Source: Hemicordylus capensis
Lineage: Eukaryota > Chordata > Lepidosauria > Squamata > Cordylidae
NCBI RefSeq assembly: GCF_027244095.1
Contig: NC_069657.1
Location: 241,654,674-241,718,673, forward strand
Length of the DNA stretch: 64,000 bases
Reading direction: 5' to 3'
Shown here: positions 20,423 through 29,899 of the stretch, in pieces
Position numbering within the stretch: position 1 is the first letter of the stretch
Layout: every line of letters starts with the position of its first letter
Notes under the pieces: model-generated
Told to the model about the DNA's origin: nothing
The model's database searches: none
What the model saw: only the letters and a program-made list of their open reading frames with translations
Made by a program: the position numbers and the translations under genes

Positions 20423-21094
20423 TGTGTCACATAGTTAGCCTCCCAGGGAGGATTACTGGATGTCTGAGAAAGGATTCCAGTACAGGGATGAAGGAAACAC
20501 CATAATTATAGCCTTGCAAAATAGATGCTGATATTGTTGAATTTTTTCCATTGACAGGTATGGCGTTGCATGGTGGCACGTAGGGATAACAGTGTATATG
20601 GACCACCACCCCTAGCTTATAGGGATTGCAAAAGCATATGGGCTCTATGTTGTGCATGTATATGTAATGTGTAGCTTATTCCTTCCAAACATGCACAAAG
20701 ATGTGTGTTAATCACATTTCTTTTTCCAGCTAAGCAAGCCCAGCTTCTCCTTGTCTCCTTGCATAATTTCTGATGCAGCATTTGTGGGTTATGTTATGGT
20801 ATCTATGCAGAACTAAGGGGCTTCATGGTAAAGTAGCTTAGTTTGAGTGCAGTGGTAAGAAACGATGCAATCGCATGTGAATGGGAATAGTTTGATCTAG
20901 TGGAACTGTGTCTGTACCTAGTCATGTAGACTGTTCTTGTACATGGATCCTTTTGAAGATATAATTAAGGAGGCACTTAAGGGGCACCATAACTTTATGG
21001 TAAAGTTATCTGAAAGATGGGTGTCAGATGTTTGGACGGGGTGGCGCAATTTCAGTGCTTGCCCTAGGCACTATTTTCCCTAGATATGACCCTG
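20423..21094. other. right arm of hAT copy 1
   Basis: No gene. The block aaagttatctgaaagatggg (from about 21002) also occurs at about 46226 in hAT copy 3, and the last 60 bp match the right ends of copies 2 and 3. Confidence 0.8.
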
Positions 21095-21717
21095 TGAAAA
21101 GATGCCAAACCAAAAGGCTGAGAAATGGAGGAAAGCTGCAGAAGAAGAAATTTCTGCACAAAAACAAAAACTGCACAAAAACAAAAATCAAGAAATTTCT
21201 GCACAAAAACAAAAAACAAAAACTATCTGCTGGAAGAAAGACTGTTGGATGCAAATGGGTCTTTAAAATCAAACAAGATGCAGAAGGGGATGTACAGGAC
21301 TCCAAGACTAGCAGCCAAAAGATATGATGAAGACTACGATGAGGCACTTCCATCCTGACTCATGCAAGACAGCCACAAGGTTGTACAGCACCTGAATAAG
21401 GAAATAGAGATGAAGGAACTCAGGAGCATTTCCTACTACCTTGGCATTCAAAAAGAAAGAGAAGGGGATGGGACATTCCTTCTAAACCAGAAGCAGAAAA
21501 TAAAGGATCTTCTAGAATGCCTGGGACTGACAGATGCCAACGAAGTCAGTACACCAATGGATACAAATTTCCTGAAGCAAGATGGAGATAGTGAACTTTT
21601 ACCAACCAGCAACCAATACAGAAAAGCAATTGGCAAGCTTCTTATATAGCTACAGTGACAAGGCCATGTTGCTGCAGTGGTGTGTATCCTATGAAATAGT
21701 CAGCGTTCTCCACATGC
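21095..21717 (+). pseudogene. copia reverse transcriptase remnant
   Basis: Codons for WVFKIK (copia fingers region) appear near 21255, followed at 21362-21649 by the thumb/connection region with YYLGIQ, FLLNQKQKIKDLL and STPMDTNFLK. These motifs are typical of copia polymerase rather than Gypsy, where a similar position reads differently. It directly follows the right target duplication of the hAT at 21095-21102. Fossil; broken. Confidence 0.85.
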
Positions 21718-21899
21718 GTGCAGATTGTTAGTAGAATTGGCCATTTAGATACATGGTTGGCAAAGGCGTAACAATAGGGGGCGGGGGGGCACGTGCCCCC
21801 GGCGCCATCTTTGCTAGTCACGTGGGGGGCGCTGCCATGACCCCTGCCGATCCCAAATTTTTTTAAAAAAAATTTTTTTAATGCAAAAAACGTGCCGCG

Positions 21900-22134
21900 G
21901 CGCCCAGGCAACCCTCACTTCCAGCTTCCATGAGACTTCTCCCCGCATACAGAGTGGCAGAATGCAGCCACTCTGTATGTGGGGGGAAGTCGCATGGAAG
22001 CCGGAAGTGAGGGTTGCATCACTTCCGGCTTCCATGCGACTCCCCCCCCCCCCGCATACAGAGTGGCAGAATGCAGCCACTCTGTATGTGGGGGGAAGTC
22101 GCATGGAAGCCAGAAGTGAGGGTTGCCTGGGCGC
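21900..22134. repeat. double hairpin palindrome inside hAT copy 2
   Basis: The whole 235 bp is one inverted repeat (gcgcccaggcaaccctcactt ... its complement). It also breaks into two successive hairpins, each built around gcatacagagtggcagaatg/cagccactctgtatg. Structured, GC-rich and nearly perfect. Confidence 0.92.
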
Positions 22135-23430
22135 ATCGGGAGACAAGACAAGGCGGCAGGAACGCTGAGAGCCCTCCAGCTGGAGGCAGGAGAGAGAAGC
22201 TGCTCGCTCAGAGGCAAAGCCCAGTCCAGGAGCAGTAAGTAAGGGAGCCCTGGCGGCGCCCCTATGTATTCCGCACAGGGGCTGGCGGAGGGAGCAACCT
22301 ACCCGCTCCCCGCTGTCTAGATTCCCAAATCTTCTGCGAAGAGGCGGGAAAGGGGGCAGAAGCAGGGAGCCTGCCTGCTGCAGAACTGTGTTTGCATTTG
22401 TTGGAGCAGCCATAAACAAACAAAAAAACCCAACACAACCCACCCACCCCCACACTAAAAATAAAAAGCCTGGCAAAATAGATACATTTTCAGAAGCTTC
22501 GTAAAGGACAGAAGGAAGGGAGCATTACACATTTTTGAGTCCCAGATCAAATGCACTCTGTGTATGCTCCAAGGCATTCTGTTTAATTTCATTTGTTCTT
22601 GGCTGAGCTTTGCCATGAAAAACAGGCACCGGGGCTAAGACCTCATGAGCAATGGTTAAAATAAGCTCAGCCAGTGATTTGTAAAAGCACTTAGAAACTC
22701 GAATAAATCTAGAGGGAGCACTCCAAACTTTACTGGCTTGCATGTTCTGGAACTTAAATGCTTGGAAAGCATTAAAAAAATAACACTTGTCTTGCTTTCT
22801 GTGGGCAGAAGATAGATGTTTATTCCACTGGCTTAGCTGAGTGTGGTAAGACTGTGGAGTAAGGGGGGCGGGGCGGCAATGTTTATGAGGGCTTCAGTTC
22901 ATAGCCCACCATTAACTATAGTTAATAAGAGCTAAATATATCATTTTACTATAAGGCTTCATATTATTTTACTATATCAGTGTCCTTGTCATTGATATAT
23001 TCAAGCAACTACATATGGAAACAAAGTGGTATGTGACCTGTATTAACAAATGTCTCTTTGTGGTTTAGTTATTGTGGGGCTTTAAGATTGTTCTTTAGCC
23101 ATAACTGGCACAAGTTAATGTACATACAAACCTGCAATCTATCCACTATAACCCAAAATGTGTCACTAAAAATTATGAAGGTGCTGCTCAGTATATCTTG
23201 GTTTTAATATGATGTGTACTGATTGCTGCTAGATGCATTTTCCCAGAAAGTGATTTTGTTGCTTTAAACACAGGCTGAAGTATTCATAAAGAGTACAGGG
23301 TTACACTTTGCAGTGATTGTATGGCAGTGAGTGGGGATTTAGTGCTACCAACACTGTGTTTATTAAAGACAGTAATTGCCATGAAATTTAATGGAATACT
23401 GCTGTCATCCAGATATCTGGCTACTTAAAA
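22135..23430. other. rest of hAT copy 2 interior
   Basis: CpG-rich up to about 22260, then ordinary A/T-rich sequence. No gene or domain recognised. Confidence 0.5.
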
Positions 23431-23545
23431 AGAACATAGGAACATAGGAAGCTGCCATATACTGAGTCAGACCATTGGTCTATCTAGCTCACTATTGTCT
23501 TCACAGACTGGCAGCGCCTTCTTCAAGAAGAATTTACAATGACTC
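23431..23545 (-). mobile_element. 5S-type SINE, 3' fragment
   Basis: Contains aggaagctgccatatactgagtcagaccattgg, the reverse of the tail seen complete at about 49540-49606. The head is missing. Confidence 0.75.
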
Positions 23546-24845
23546 CCAATACTACTCCTACACCTGCCTCCTACTTTCACTTACTGTAGCTTTTCTCATT
23601 ACACTGTCACTTAGTGAAAGGCATACAAATGGAGGAAGCACTAAGTGACTACTATGAAGAAATACCTACACGTAGAGTGCTATCTAATGAATAATATAAA
23701 AACACATTCAAATCTCTTTTAGCATAACTTTCAGATAAATTAATATTTGAATTTATGGTGTACCTTCAAAATTGCATGGCCTCCTGAATACACAGATATT
23801 TTGTAATAGCCCTAATCACAGGGGTGTGGCTTGAGGCCAGATAGCTGAGTTTGTGTTTATAGAGGATCACTTTCTGTACCAGGCAGAATGTGAGCATAGG
23901 CAGGCACTGGTGGAAGAGTAGATTACGTGACAGTCAGATGTATGTTGGGGGGGCGTGGGGGGGCGCAATTTCAGTGCTTGCCCTGGGCGCCGTTTTCCCT
24001 AGTTACGCCTCTGATGGTTGGATAAGGATTCTGGTGATTAATGGGAGTAAAAACATCTGGCAGCTGCCATATGGTATATTAAGCAGCATTATTTGAGGTT
24101 AGAACAACCCTGTCATCAGTAGGAGTTTCAAGGTGAAACCACTGGTAGGTGCAGAGGCACTAATGAAGTAATAAATGTAAGTAGTAAGAAATAAATGTTC
24201 CCTTTGTGTAAATATGGTATTTTGTTGAAGGTATTTCAATGCTAAGGTGATATATGTATTATTGTGATTTGGTTCACTGCAGATTTCTCCTGATGAAGTC
24301 CTACCTAAGCAGGAAGAAACAGGTTAAAAGCTACCTAGGACACCTGTAGAGCAAGAATCTGAGCAAGAATCTATGAGAGTAAAGATCAATAAGTACTTTG
24401 AGGGAACCACAAGGATTGTCTTTTATATTTTATTCTTTCATTATATAGCATAAATGCATAAAGGAACTTTTGATACAATATTTGACCTTCAATTCGGGAC
24501 TCATTAAATAGAAATTATCTCTCCCACAACTCTCTCAAAATTCTGTGTGTTTCATCATTGTATGTATATTTATCACAGGAGGTTCCATTGATTACTTGTG
24601 TTAAAATATTTGTATATTTGGTGAATTGCAAATATTAATGGATATGAAAAGGTTTTACTGAATTGTAGTCTTGGTATAAATTCTGGCATAACGTTTTATG
24701 TAGAACTATTTCATATGGGGGGTGTGAGTTTTGGAATAGATAACTATACATGGTGTATATAGGTTTCTTTATGTATATGGTCTGTTTTCATGGTCCGTGT
24801 ACCCTCTAATTTTTTACGTGGTGTGTATCTTAAGCAGGAAATTAA

Positions 24846-25488
24846 GTGCACCAACCAAGAATTGACTGGACTGCAGTCAAAAGGCTGAGGAGATACCTGA
24901 AGGGTATACTATGCATTAGAGATTCCAGCAAGCAGCAACCCCAGATTAGCAGGATACATGGATCCGAGCAGTAGTGCACTGGAAAGGCAGGGTATAAATA
25001 TTTTAAATAAATATAAATATTTATTTATTTATAAGCTGAAGACAGAGCTGATGTTAAGTCCACCAGTGGACACCTGTTTTTCTGTGGAAACAGCCATAAG
25101 TTGGACTAGCCGGAAGCAGTCACTTGTTGCACTCTCAACTACCTGCTGGAAGTACGTATCAGCCACTGAAACATGCAAGGAAGCTGTGTGGATACACAAG
25201 CTACTGCTGGACTTTGGAACTGAAGAAAGCCTACCGAGATGTTTGAAGACAACCAAAGTTGTATTCAACTTTCACTTATGAAGAAAGTCAAGTCTCAAAG
25301 AAAGCACATTGACAAAAAGCACCGTTACATTGGAGATGCACAAGAGAAGGAGCTAGTCAAGTTGAAGTACTGCCCAACTGAAGAGATGGTGGCAGATGGA
25401 CTGACCAAGCCACTACCAAGAGATTGGTTCCAGATGCTGCGTGAGAAGACGGGAATCGTGAACCAGTTCAACAAGCGATAAGAAGGGG
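24846..25488 (+). pseudogene. copia RNase H remnant
   Basis: Segments reading WTSRKQSLVALST, ETCKEAVWIHKLLLDFG, EDNQSCIQL, KHIDKKHRYI, CPTEEMVADGLTKPLP and TGIVNQFN are the usual C-terminal end of a copia polyprotein (RNase H domain). The last codons run into a purine-rich tract just before the LTR at 25489, as expected for the plus-strand primer site. A short A/T-rich repeat tail (about 24985-25030) is inserted in it. Fossil; broken. Confidence 0.88.
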
Positions 25489-25729
25489 TGTTGGAGATCT
25501 AGCTTCAGATGGCATTGACCTTTTACACCAGTAACCCTAATGACCATTAGGGGCATTGGGAGTAGAGAATAGTCAGAGTCTCCTTCACTTTCCTGTTTAT
25601 CTCTGCCTCTATGACCCCTCAGTTGATAGTGTACTCAGAAACTTCCTGAGAGTGACTTACTTCCTTCTTCTTCCCAAAATGCCTCTAGCTCACTCTTTCT
25701 GAGCACCATGCTTCTATAGATCTCCAACA
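25489..25729 (+). repeat. 3' LTR of the copia element
   Basis: It starts tgttggagatct and ends agatctccaaca, a perfect 12-bp inverted pair with TG...CA termini, immediately downstream of the purine-rich tract aagaagggg. Length 241 bp, in the usual range for short copia LTRs. The matching 5' LTR is outside the window, so neither the divergence of the LTR pair nor the flanking duplication could be read. Confidence 0.8.
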
Positions 25730-25924
25730 TGTAGCCAGAAATTAGATATAGGTCTTTTCCTATCATCATGTACTTCTGAATAAAGTAGATTAGTTTAATC
25801 TTATATGAATCTCCATGCTTATTTACAAGCGAACAGACCCAGTTAACCAGCGTAATGGGAGTGAGTTAGCTCCTGAAATACTCTGCTATATAAGTAATTA
25901 TCCCCAAAGCCTGGAAGTTAGGCA
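25730..25924. other. short unclassified stretch
   Basis: A/T-rich flank of the copia LTR with an AATAAA at about 25778. Nothing recognised. Confidence 0.4.
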
Positions 25925-26215
25925 GGCAGTAACTGGGTTGCTTGGTCATTGTGCCTCACATATGGAATGTCTTTTCCAGAGAAACTCAGCTGGTGCCAAC
26001 TTTGATATTTTTTCGGTACCAAGACTTTTTTATTTGCCCAAGCATTCCAGCAGAGTTTCTGCTGGATTTTATGGATTTGTTGGTTTTATTGACTGTTGCT
26101 CCTGGGATATGTATCAATTTTATATGGTGTTCTATCGTACTGCTTGTATTGCTTTCATTCTACACTGTCTTGGAAATCTTCTATAAACAGGCCACCTATT
26201 CATTTGTTAAATAAT
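25925..26215 (+). mobile_element. L2/CR1-like LINE 3' end fragment
   Basis: The stretch ggttgcttggtcattgtgcc then catatggaatgtcttttcc is the usual end of ORF2 (the VWNSLP-like region) of the L2-like LINE also seen on the minus strand at 58926-61770, followed by its A/T-rich 3' untranslated region. Confidence 0.6.
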
Positions 26216-26950
26216 CCAGCATTAAACAAACAATAGCTTCAGTTTCTCTTAGGTAGTAAGAACTGCACAAAGTTTCTTACAGATAGTAAGAGCCACCACA
26301 AAGTGGCAGCAGAGGCATAGGCAATGTATTGTTGTACTCTATGCAAGGGGTTCCTTTGAAACATAAGATTCAGTGATAGTACAGCCATATAGTGATATTA
26401 TAGATCTGCTGAAAGACTTTGTAGTTCTTGACAGGAAGGCTGCATTTCCACGGACTGGCAGTGCTTTGCCTTCTGAAGGAAAATGGAACAATTTGGTAAC
26501 ATTTTAACAATTTGAGCCCTGTTTTCCAAAGAAAGCTTTCACATTCCTTCCATTATATTTATATTCAGATCCTGATTTCACTTCAAACAATAAGCATTTT
26601 CACTACAAACAGTAACTAATAATTTTTATTGATACTATCAGTCAGCTAACACTAGAAGTAAGGTTAGCAGTAAAAAGATCAAGAGGAAGGAGGAAGACGG
26701 ATGGGATGGATGGATGACCTGAAAGAATGGCTAGAAATGGACACAGAAGATATCATCCACGATTCTAGGGACTGTGATCCCTAGGGTTTTTGATGGCCGC
26801 CAACTCCATTAGTCAGAGAAGGCACGTGGAGAGAGAGCGATCAGTCAGGATTCAGCACATTTTCGTTAAACTTTTTTTGTTAACCATAAGAATCTGTTTC
26901 CTTCCTCAAAAATTCTCTCTTCATTTTATTCTGTATTCAATGATGTATAT
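26216..26950. other. unclassified stretch
   Basis: Includes attctagggactgtgatcccta, a short imperfect repeat tail near 26760-26786. No gene recognised. Confidence 0.4.
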
Positions 26951-26974
26951 GAAAGAATGTACAAATATGAAAGT

Positions 26975-27150
26975 GAGGCAATTCTCACGATCAGTAGAAA
27001 GTGGGCTAAGGGAGCATAGCCAGCTTTCCACGGGCCATGGGAACCAGTGGGCTCACAAACAAGTCCAGTTTCCCAAAGCAGGTAACCCGCTTAAATACCT
27101 CTTCCCTTAGCCCAGGTTAGCGGAGCGAGTGCTCTGCTAACCCGGCTTTC
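26975..27150. repeat. probable MITE fragment
   Basis: gtgaggcaattctcacgatc at the left and the inverted pair ggttagc ... gctaacc (27114-27143) at the right suggest a short inverted-repeat DNA element. Ends and duplication were not resolved. Confidence 0.35.
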
Positions 27151-28340
27151 CCGATTATGTATTGCTGTGGCACAGCTCCACACTGCAGAAACACAAGGGG
27201 AGACACACACACACACCCCATCGGCTCAGGGGTCTCTCCAGCATGCCCTGCGCGCTCATGCTGGGCATCCTGGAACTTCTGGGGGCTGCACATACACGAC
27301 ACTGTTTTCCCCTACAGGGGCGTTCATCTTCATGATCCGCCTCGACATAATGGCAGCACTTATCACATAGTTCATGTGGGATGCATTCTGCCCGCCCCAT
27401 TGCAGAGAGCTTCTTATGCCTTCCTAGACATTCTTGTGATCTACACTACATCTTGCATTCAGGTGTCCAAACAGTGGTGGCACTTCATCAAACAGTCATG
27501 GCTGTGTGCATAGGGTGTGTAACAGACATAACAAAAATTTCTGGAGCCAAAAAAACCTTTGATGTTCTTAACCCCATAATAGTGAGCATCATGAAGTAAC
27601 AGTAACTTCTGGATGGAGTGTTTTAAAAGCTCCTGAACAGAAATGTAAACAGAAACAGAAATGCACAACCACAATATTGACCTTCATGTGAGTCTCTATG
27701 GTTTTCACGTCTGCAAAAGACACTTCTTTTTGCTCTCCCCACCCAAGATCCCTGAACAGTTTTTTTGCACCTTCTTTTATCTGTGTAGTGGTAGCTCTCT
27801 CATCTAGAACAGCCATGAGACTCACTGCAAAGCAGAGTGCTGTATTAGGCATGGGTACATCTATCAGGTGCAGCCTCTTTTTCTGTATAATAATGTTATA
27901 GGGTATTGATTTTATATGCCTGAGTCTGGCTCCTTGTGGGGGTATAATGACAATCACAATCAGTGCTAATGCCCCATCAGCTAAAATCTGAGCACAACTT
28001 TGAAGCAGGTTAGACATAGTACTTAAGAAAGTTTCTGCATTCAGATGCCCTGCCTGCTTCCTTGGAGAGTAAAGGGGGTTTGAAATCCCTGCCCCCCCCC
28101 CGCAATCTGAGCTGAACAAAGTCCCCTGGTTCTATATGGTTGTTTATATTGTCCAGAACCCTTTGAACAGCAGAATACATCCCCAATAGTGCATCACAAA
28201 AGGAGTGTACTCTGTCCAAATTCACAAACTTGAATTCATAATACATTTCAATGCCATTAAAGCGTGCATAGTTCCTATTATAACGTCGAATAAACTGTAG
28301 ATTCAAGGGTGGGGGTTCTTCAGGACTTGCTGCTGTTCTC
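27150..28340 (-). pseudogene. second, older Polinton: polymerase B N-terminal remnant
   Basis: Several minus-strand pieces align in order with the N-terminal half of the polymerase at 8689-10000: GIEMYYEFKFVNLDRVHS (compare REMYFEFRFVNLHRARS), STMSNLLQSCAQI, DLGWGEQKEVSFADV, HYYGVKNIKGFFGSRNFC and CHYVEADHEDE..CRGKQC. Identity is moderate, so this is another Polinton lineage. The exonuclease and polymerase halves are absent. Much more decayed than the first element, with several breaks. Confidence 0.85.
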
Positions 28341-28349
28341 AGAATTCCC

Positions 28350-29160
28350 CATCTGCAGACAAGGGAATCATATGGAATTATTAATAAAATGATCCACAGA
28401 TTAAATAAAAGCTATACATAAATAAAATAAAAGAGTCAAAACATTTTTTCTTTCTTTCTCCTACCCTTACTCTTTGCTTTTCTCTTCAACCTATTTAGCT
28501 GTATGGGGGATGATTCAGACACTTCTGTAGAAAAATGTAAGGGGGGGAGACAGAATTAGTCAGAGGTTTCCACACGCTGAGTTCATTTGCAAGGTTAGTT
28601 TTTAAAAAAATTAAAATCTATTTTACCCTCTAGAGCATTTTCAGCCAGATTCTGCACCCCACCCTGGGTATTTGTGAGATCTACTGTAAACAACATAGGG
28701 CTGTATTAATCAAAACTTATTGAATTTTAGAATGAGATATTACAGAGAGAGAGAGAAAAGCCCCTGTTCTTACCTACGTTATCACATCTCTGGCCTGTGC
28801 CGGCTGTAATAAAAATACAGATAGATAGTCTTACTCAGAAAAATCCTTCAAACTGTGCTCATCTAGATTTTATTTTTAATTTTTAAATGTATTTTACCAA
28901 CTGCCTGAGTTGTGAGAACCTCCTCCTTTGGGAGGATATGGGTCCAAAGCCTTTGAGAGCGAAAAAGTGGTTCTCCCAGGCTGACGGGGCTGAACAGGCC
29001 CTTCTGCAGAATATAAATCAGCCATGTATACAACTTCATAACATTTTCAGACAATCTAAAAAGAGAGAGAGTAGAATATATTCATGCCATTATCTTCAGA
29101 GATCTCGAGGGCACTCAATTCTAAATCCCCAATGCTCATCATCTTTGGTGGAACCTTTTT
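28350..29160. other. stretch upstream of the polymerase remnant
   Basis: A/T-rich, no domain recognised. Could be decayed Polinton sequence, given the remnant on one side and the Bcl-2-like gene on the other. Confidence 0.3.
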
Positions 29161-29165
29161 CTTTT

Positions 29166-29345
29166 TTTCTTTCTTTGTTTTTTTGGTGAGTGCTATTGAA
29201 TATACAAAAAGAGGCAGGAACATGTTCAGACATATCCTACCCTGCCCTCCCCAACCATTTCTTTCTTTGTTTTTTGGCAAGTGCTGTTGAATATACAAAA
29301 AGATCCAGGCAGGGATATGTTCAGACATATTCTCCCCAACCAGAA
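29166..29345. repeat. tandem duplication of about 93 bp
   Basis: tttctttctttg.ttttttgg followed by gtgctattgaatatacaaaaag and ttcagacatatcct occurs twice in a row with small differences, just before the Bcl-2-like gene. Confidence 0.85.
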
Positions 29346-29349
29346 ACCT

Positions 29350-29850
29350 AAATGGCAGCCAATGGAGTACCATCAAATTTATGCTCTGGCTAGGGAATGT
29401 ATAGAACAGGCCTGTGGAAAACCCAAACTGGAAGGAATAGGCCCCTTGCAACTTAAAATGGAGGCCAGTTTAAAGCCCACCATGGCTTCTCTACACCCTA
29501 ACAGCCTGATAGATATTGAGAACTTTTTCACTGCCGCGATGGCTACAGAATTTGCAGATGGAAAAATCAAGAAGGGTAGACTTTGAACAATATTTCTCTT
29601 TGGTGGGTTGCTTACAAAACGCCTACGGCCCTCGGTGAACCAGCAAATCAAGGACAGGATGGCCCTTTTTATTACAGATTACATTGTGAGGACTGGGTGG
29701 ATTGAACATGTGTGCTGGGTGAGTGTATTTAATTTAAGCAAACATGATTGTGATTTGTGCACGCATGACCCTATTTATTTATTTAGTTGCAGGAGAGCTG
29801 TTTTGCAGAGAACAGAATTCGCCCTTGGAATACTAGATTTCTACAGTTCT
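29350..29850 (+). pseudogene. Bcl-2-family gene resembling BCL2A1, degraded
   Basis: The translated N-terminal part, YHQIYALARECIEQ, resembles the start of BCL2A1/Bfl-1 proteins. It is followed by a helical stretch (LQLKMEASLKPTMAS), then MATEFADGKIKKGR and TIFLFGGLLTKRL, which match the BH1 region (pattern: EFADG, GRI, TIF.FGG, L.KKL). FITDYIVRTGWIE matches the helix before BH2. A donor (gtgagtgt at about 29720) and an acceptor (ttgcag at about 29790) bracket an intron at the position where BCL2A1 genes split just after BH2. AATAAA follows near 29910. The intron argues against a processed copy. It may be a host paralogue or cargo of the decayed Polinton next door. It is not fully open. Confidence 0.6.
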
Positions 29851-29899
29851 TGAGGCATACATTAAAAATGCTATATATAATACTGCCTGTGTAAATATG

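Larger units (their letters stand above)
23..21094. mobile_element. hAT DNA transposon (copy 1), split by the Polinton
   Basis: The left end cagaggtgtagctagg (23) and the right end ctagatatgaccctg (ending 21094) are the two ends of one terminal-inverted-repeat family also seen at 21761-24013 and 45230-46318. The 8-bp duplication tgaaaaga lies at 15-22 and again at 21095-21102, the hAT signature. Removing the Polinton (2566-20416, plus one 6-bp duplication) leaves an element of about 3.2 kb. The left arm (23-2565) is GC-rich, with a GATA microsatellite and a strong palindrome at 848-993. The right arm (20423-21094) shares a block near 21000-21045 with the copy at 46222-46262. No transposase was recognised, so it looks nonautonomous. 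Confidence 0.85.
21761..24013. mobile_element. hAT DNA transposon (copy 2)
   Basis: Left end caaaggcgtaac, right end ctagttacgcctctg. The 8-bp duplication atggttgg lies at 21753-21760 and 24014-24021. 2,253 bp. It holds a 235-bp palindrome (21900-22134), a CpG-rich stretch to about 22260, and a fragment of a 5S-type SINE near 23431. No transposase recognised. Confidence 0.85.
21723..24845. other. unidentified DNA between the two copia pieces, outside hAT copy 2
   Basis: 21723-21752 and 24022-24845 interrupt the copia and flank hAT copy 2. Copia coding stops near 21717 and resumes near 24850; gtgca stands at both joints, possibly a 5-bp duplication. I could not classify this DNA. It includes a ctgatga...gaaac motif at 24290-24320. 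Confidence 0.45.
1..25729 (+). mobile_element. Ty1/copia LTR retrotransposon fossil, 3' half, split by later insertions
   Basis: Parts seen on the + strand: a few codons at 1-22, the reverse transcriptase region at 21095-21717, the RNase H region at 24846-25488, and a 3' LTR at 25489-25729. The pieces are pushed apart by a hAT element that itself holds a Polinton (23-21094), a second hAT (21761-24013), and roughly 0.87 kb of unidentified DNA around the latter. Identity rests on copia-type protein motifs (GCKWVFKIK, FLLNQ, STPMD, KHID, TKPLP) and an LTR with TG...CA ends. The element is broken in several places; its 5' half lies left of the window. Being the host of all the other insertions, it is the oldest layer of this stack. 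Copia elements are uncommon in vertebrates compared with Gypsy types. Confidence 0.85.

Noticed and set aside
22525-22743. Minus-strand frame in hAT copy 2 as a transposase piece
   Set aside because: No hAT dimerisation or catalytic motif can be seen.
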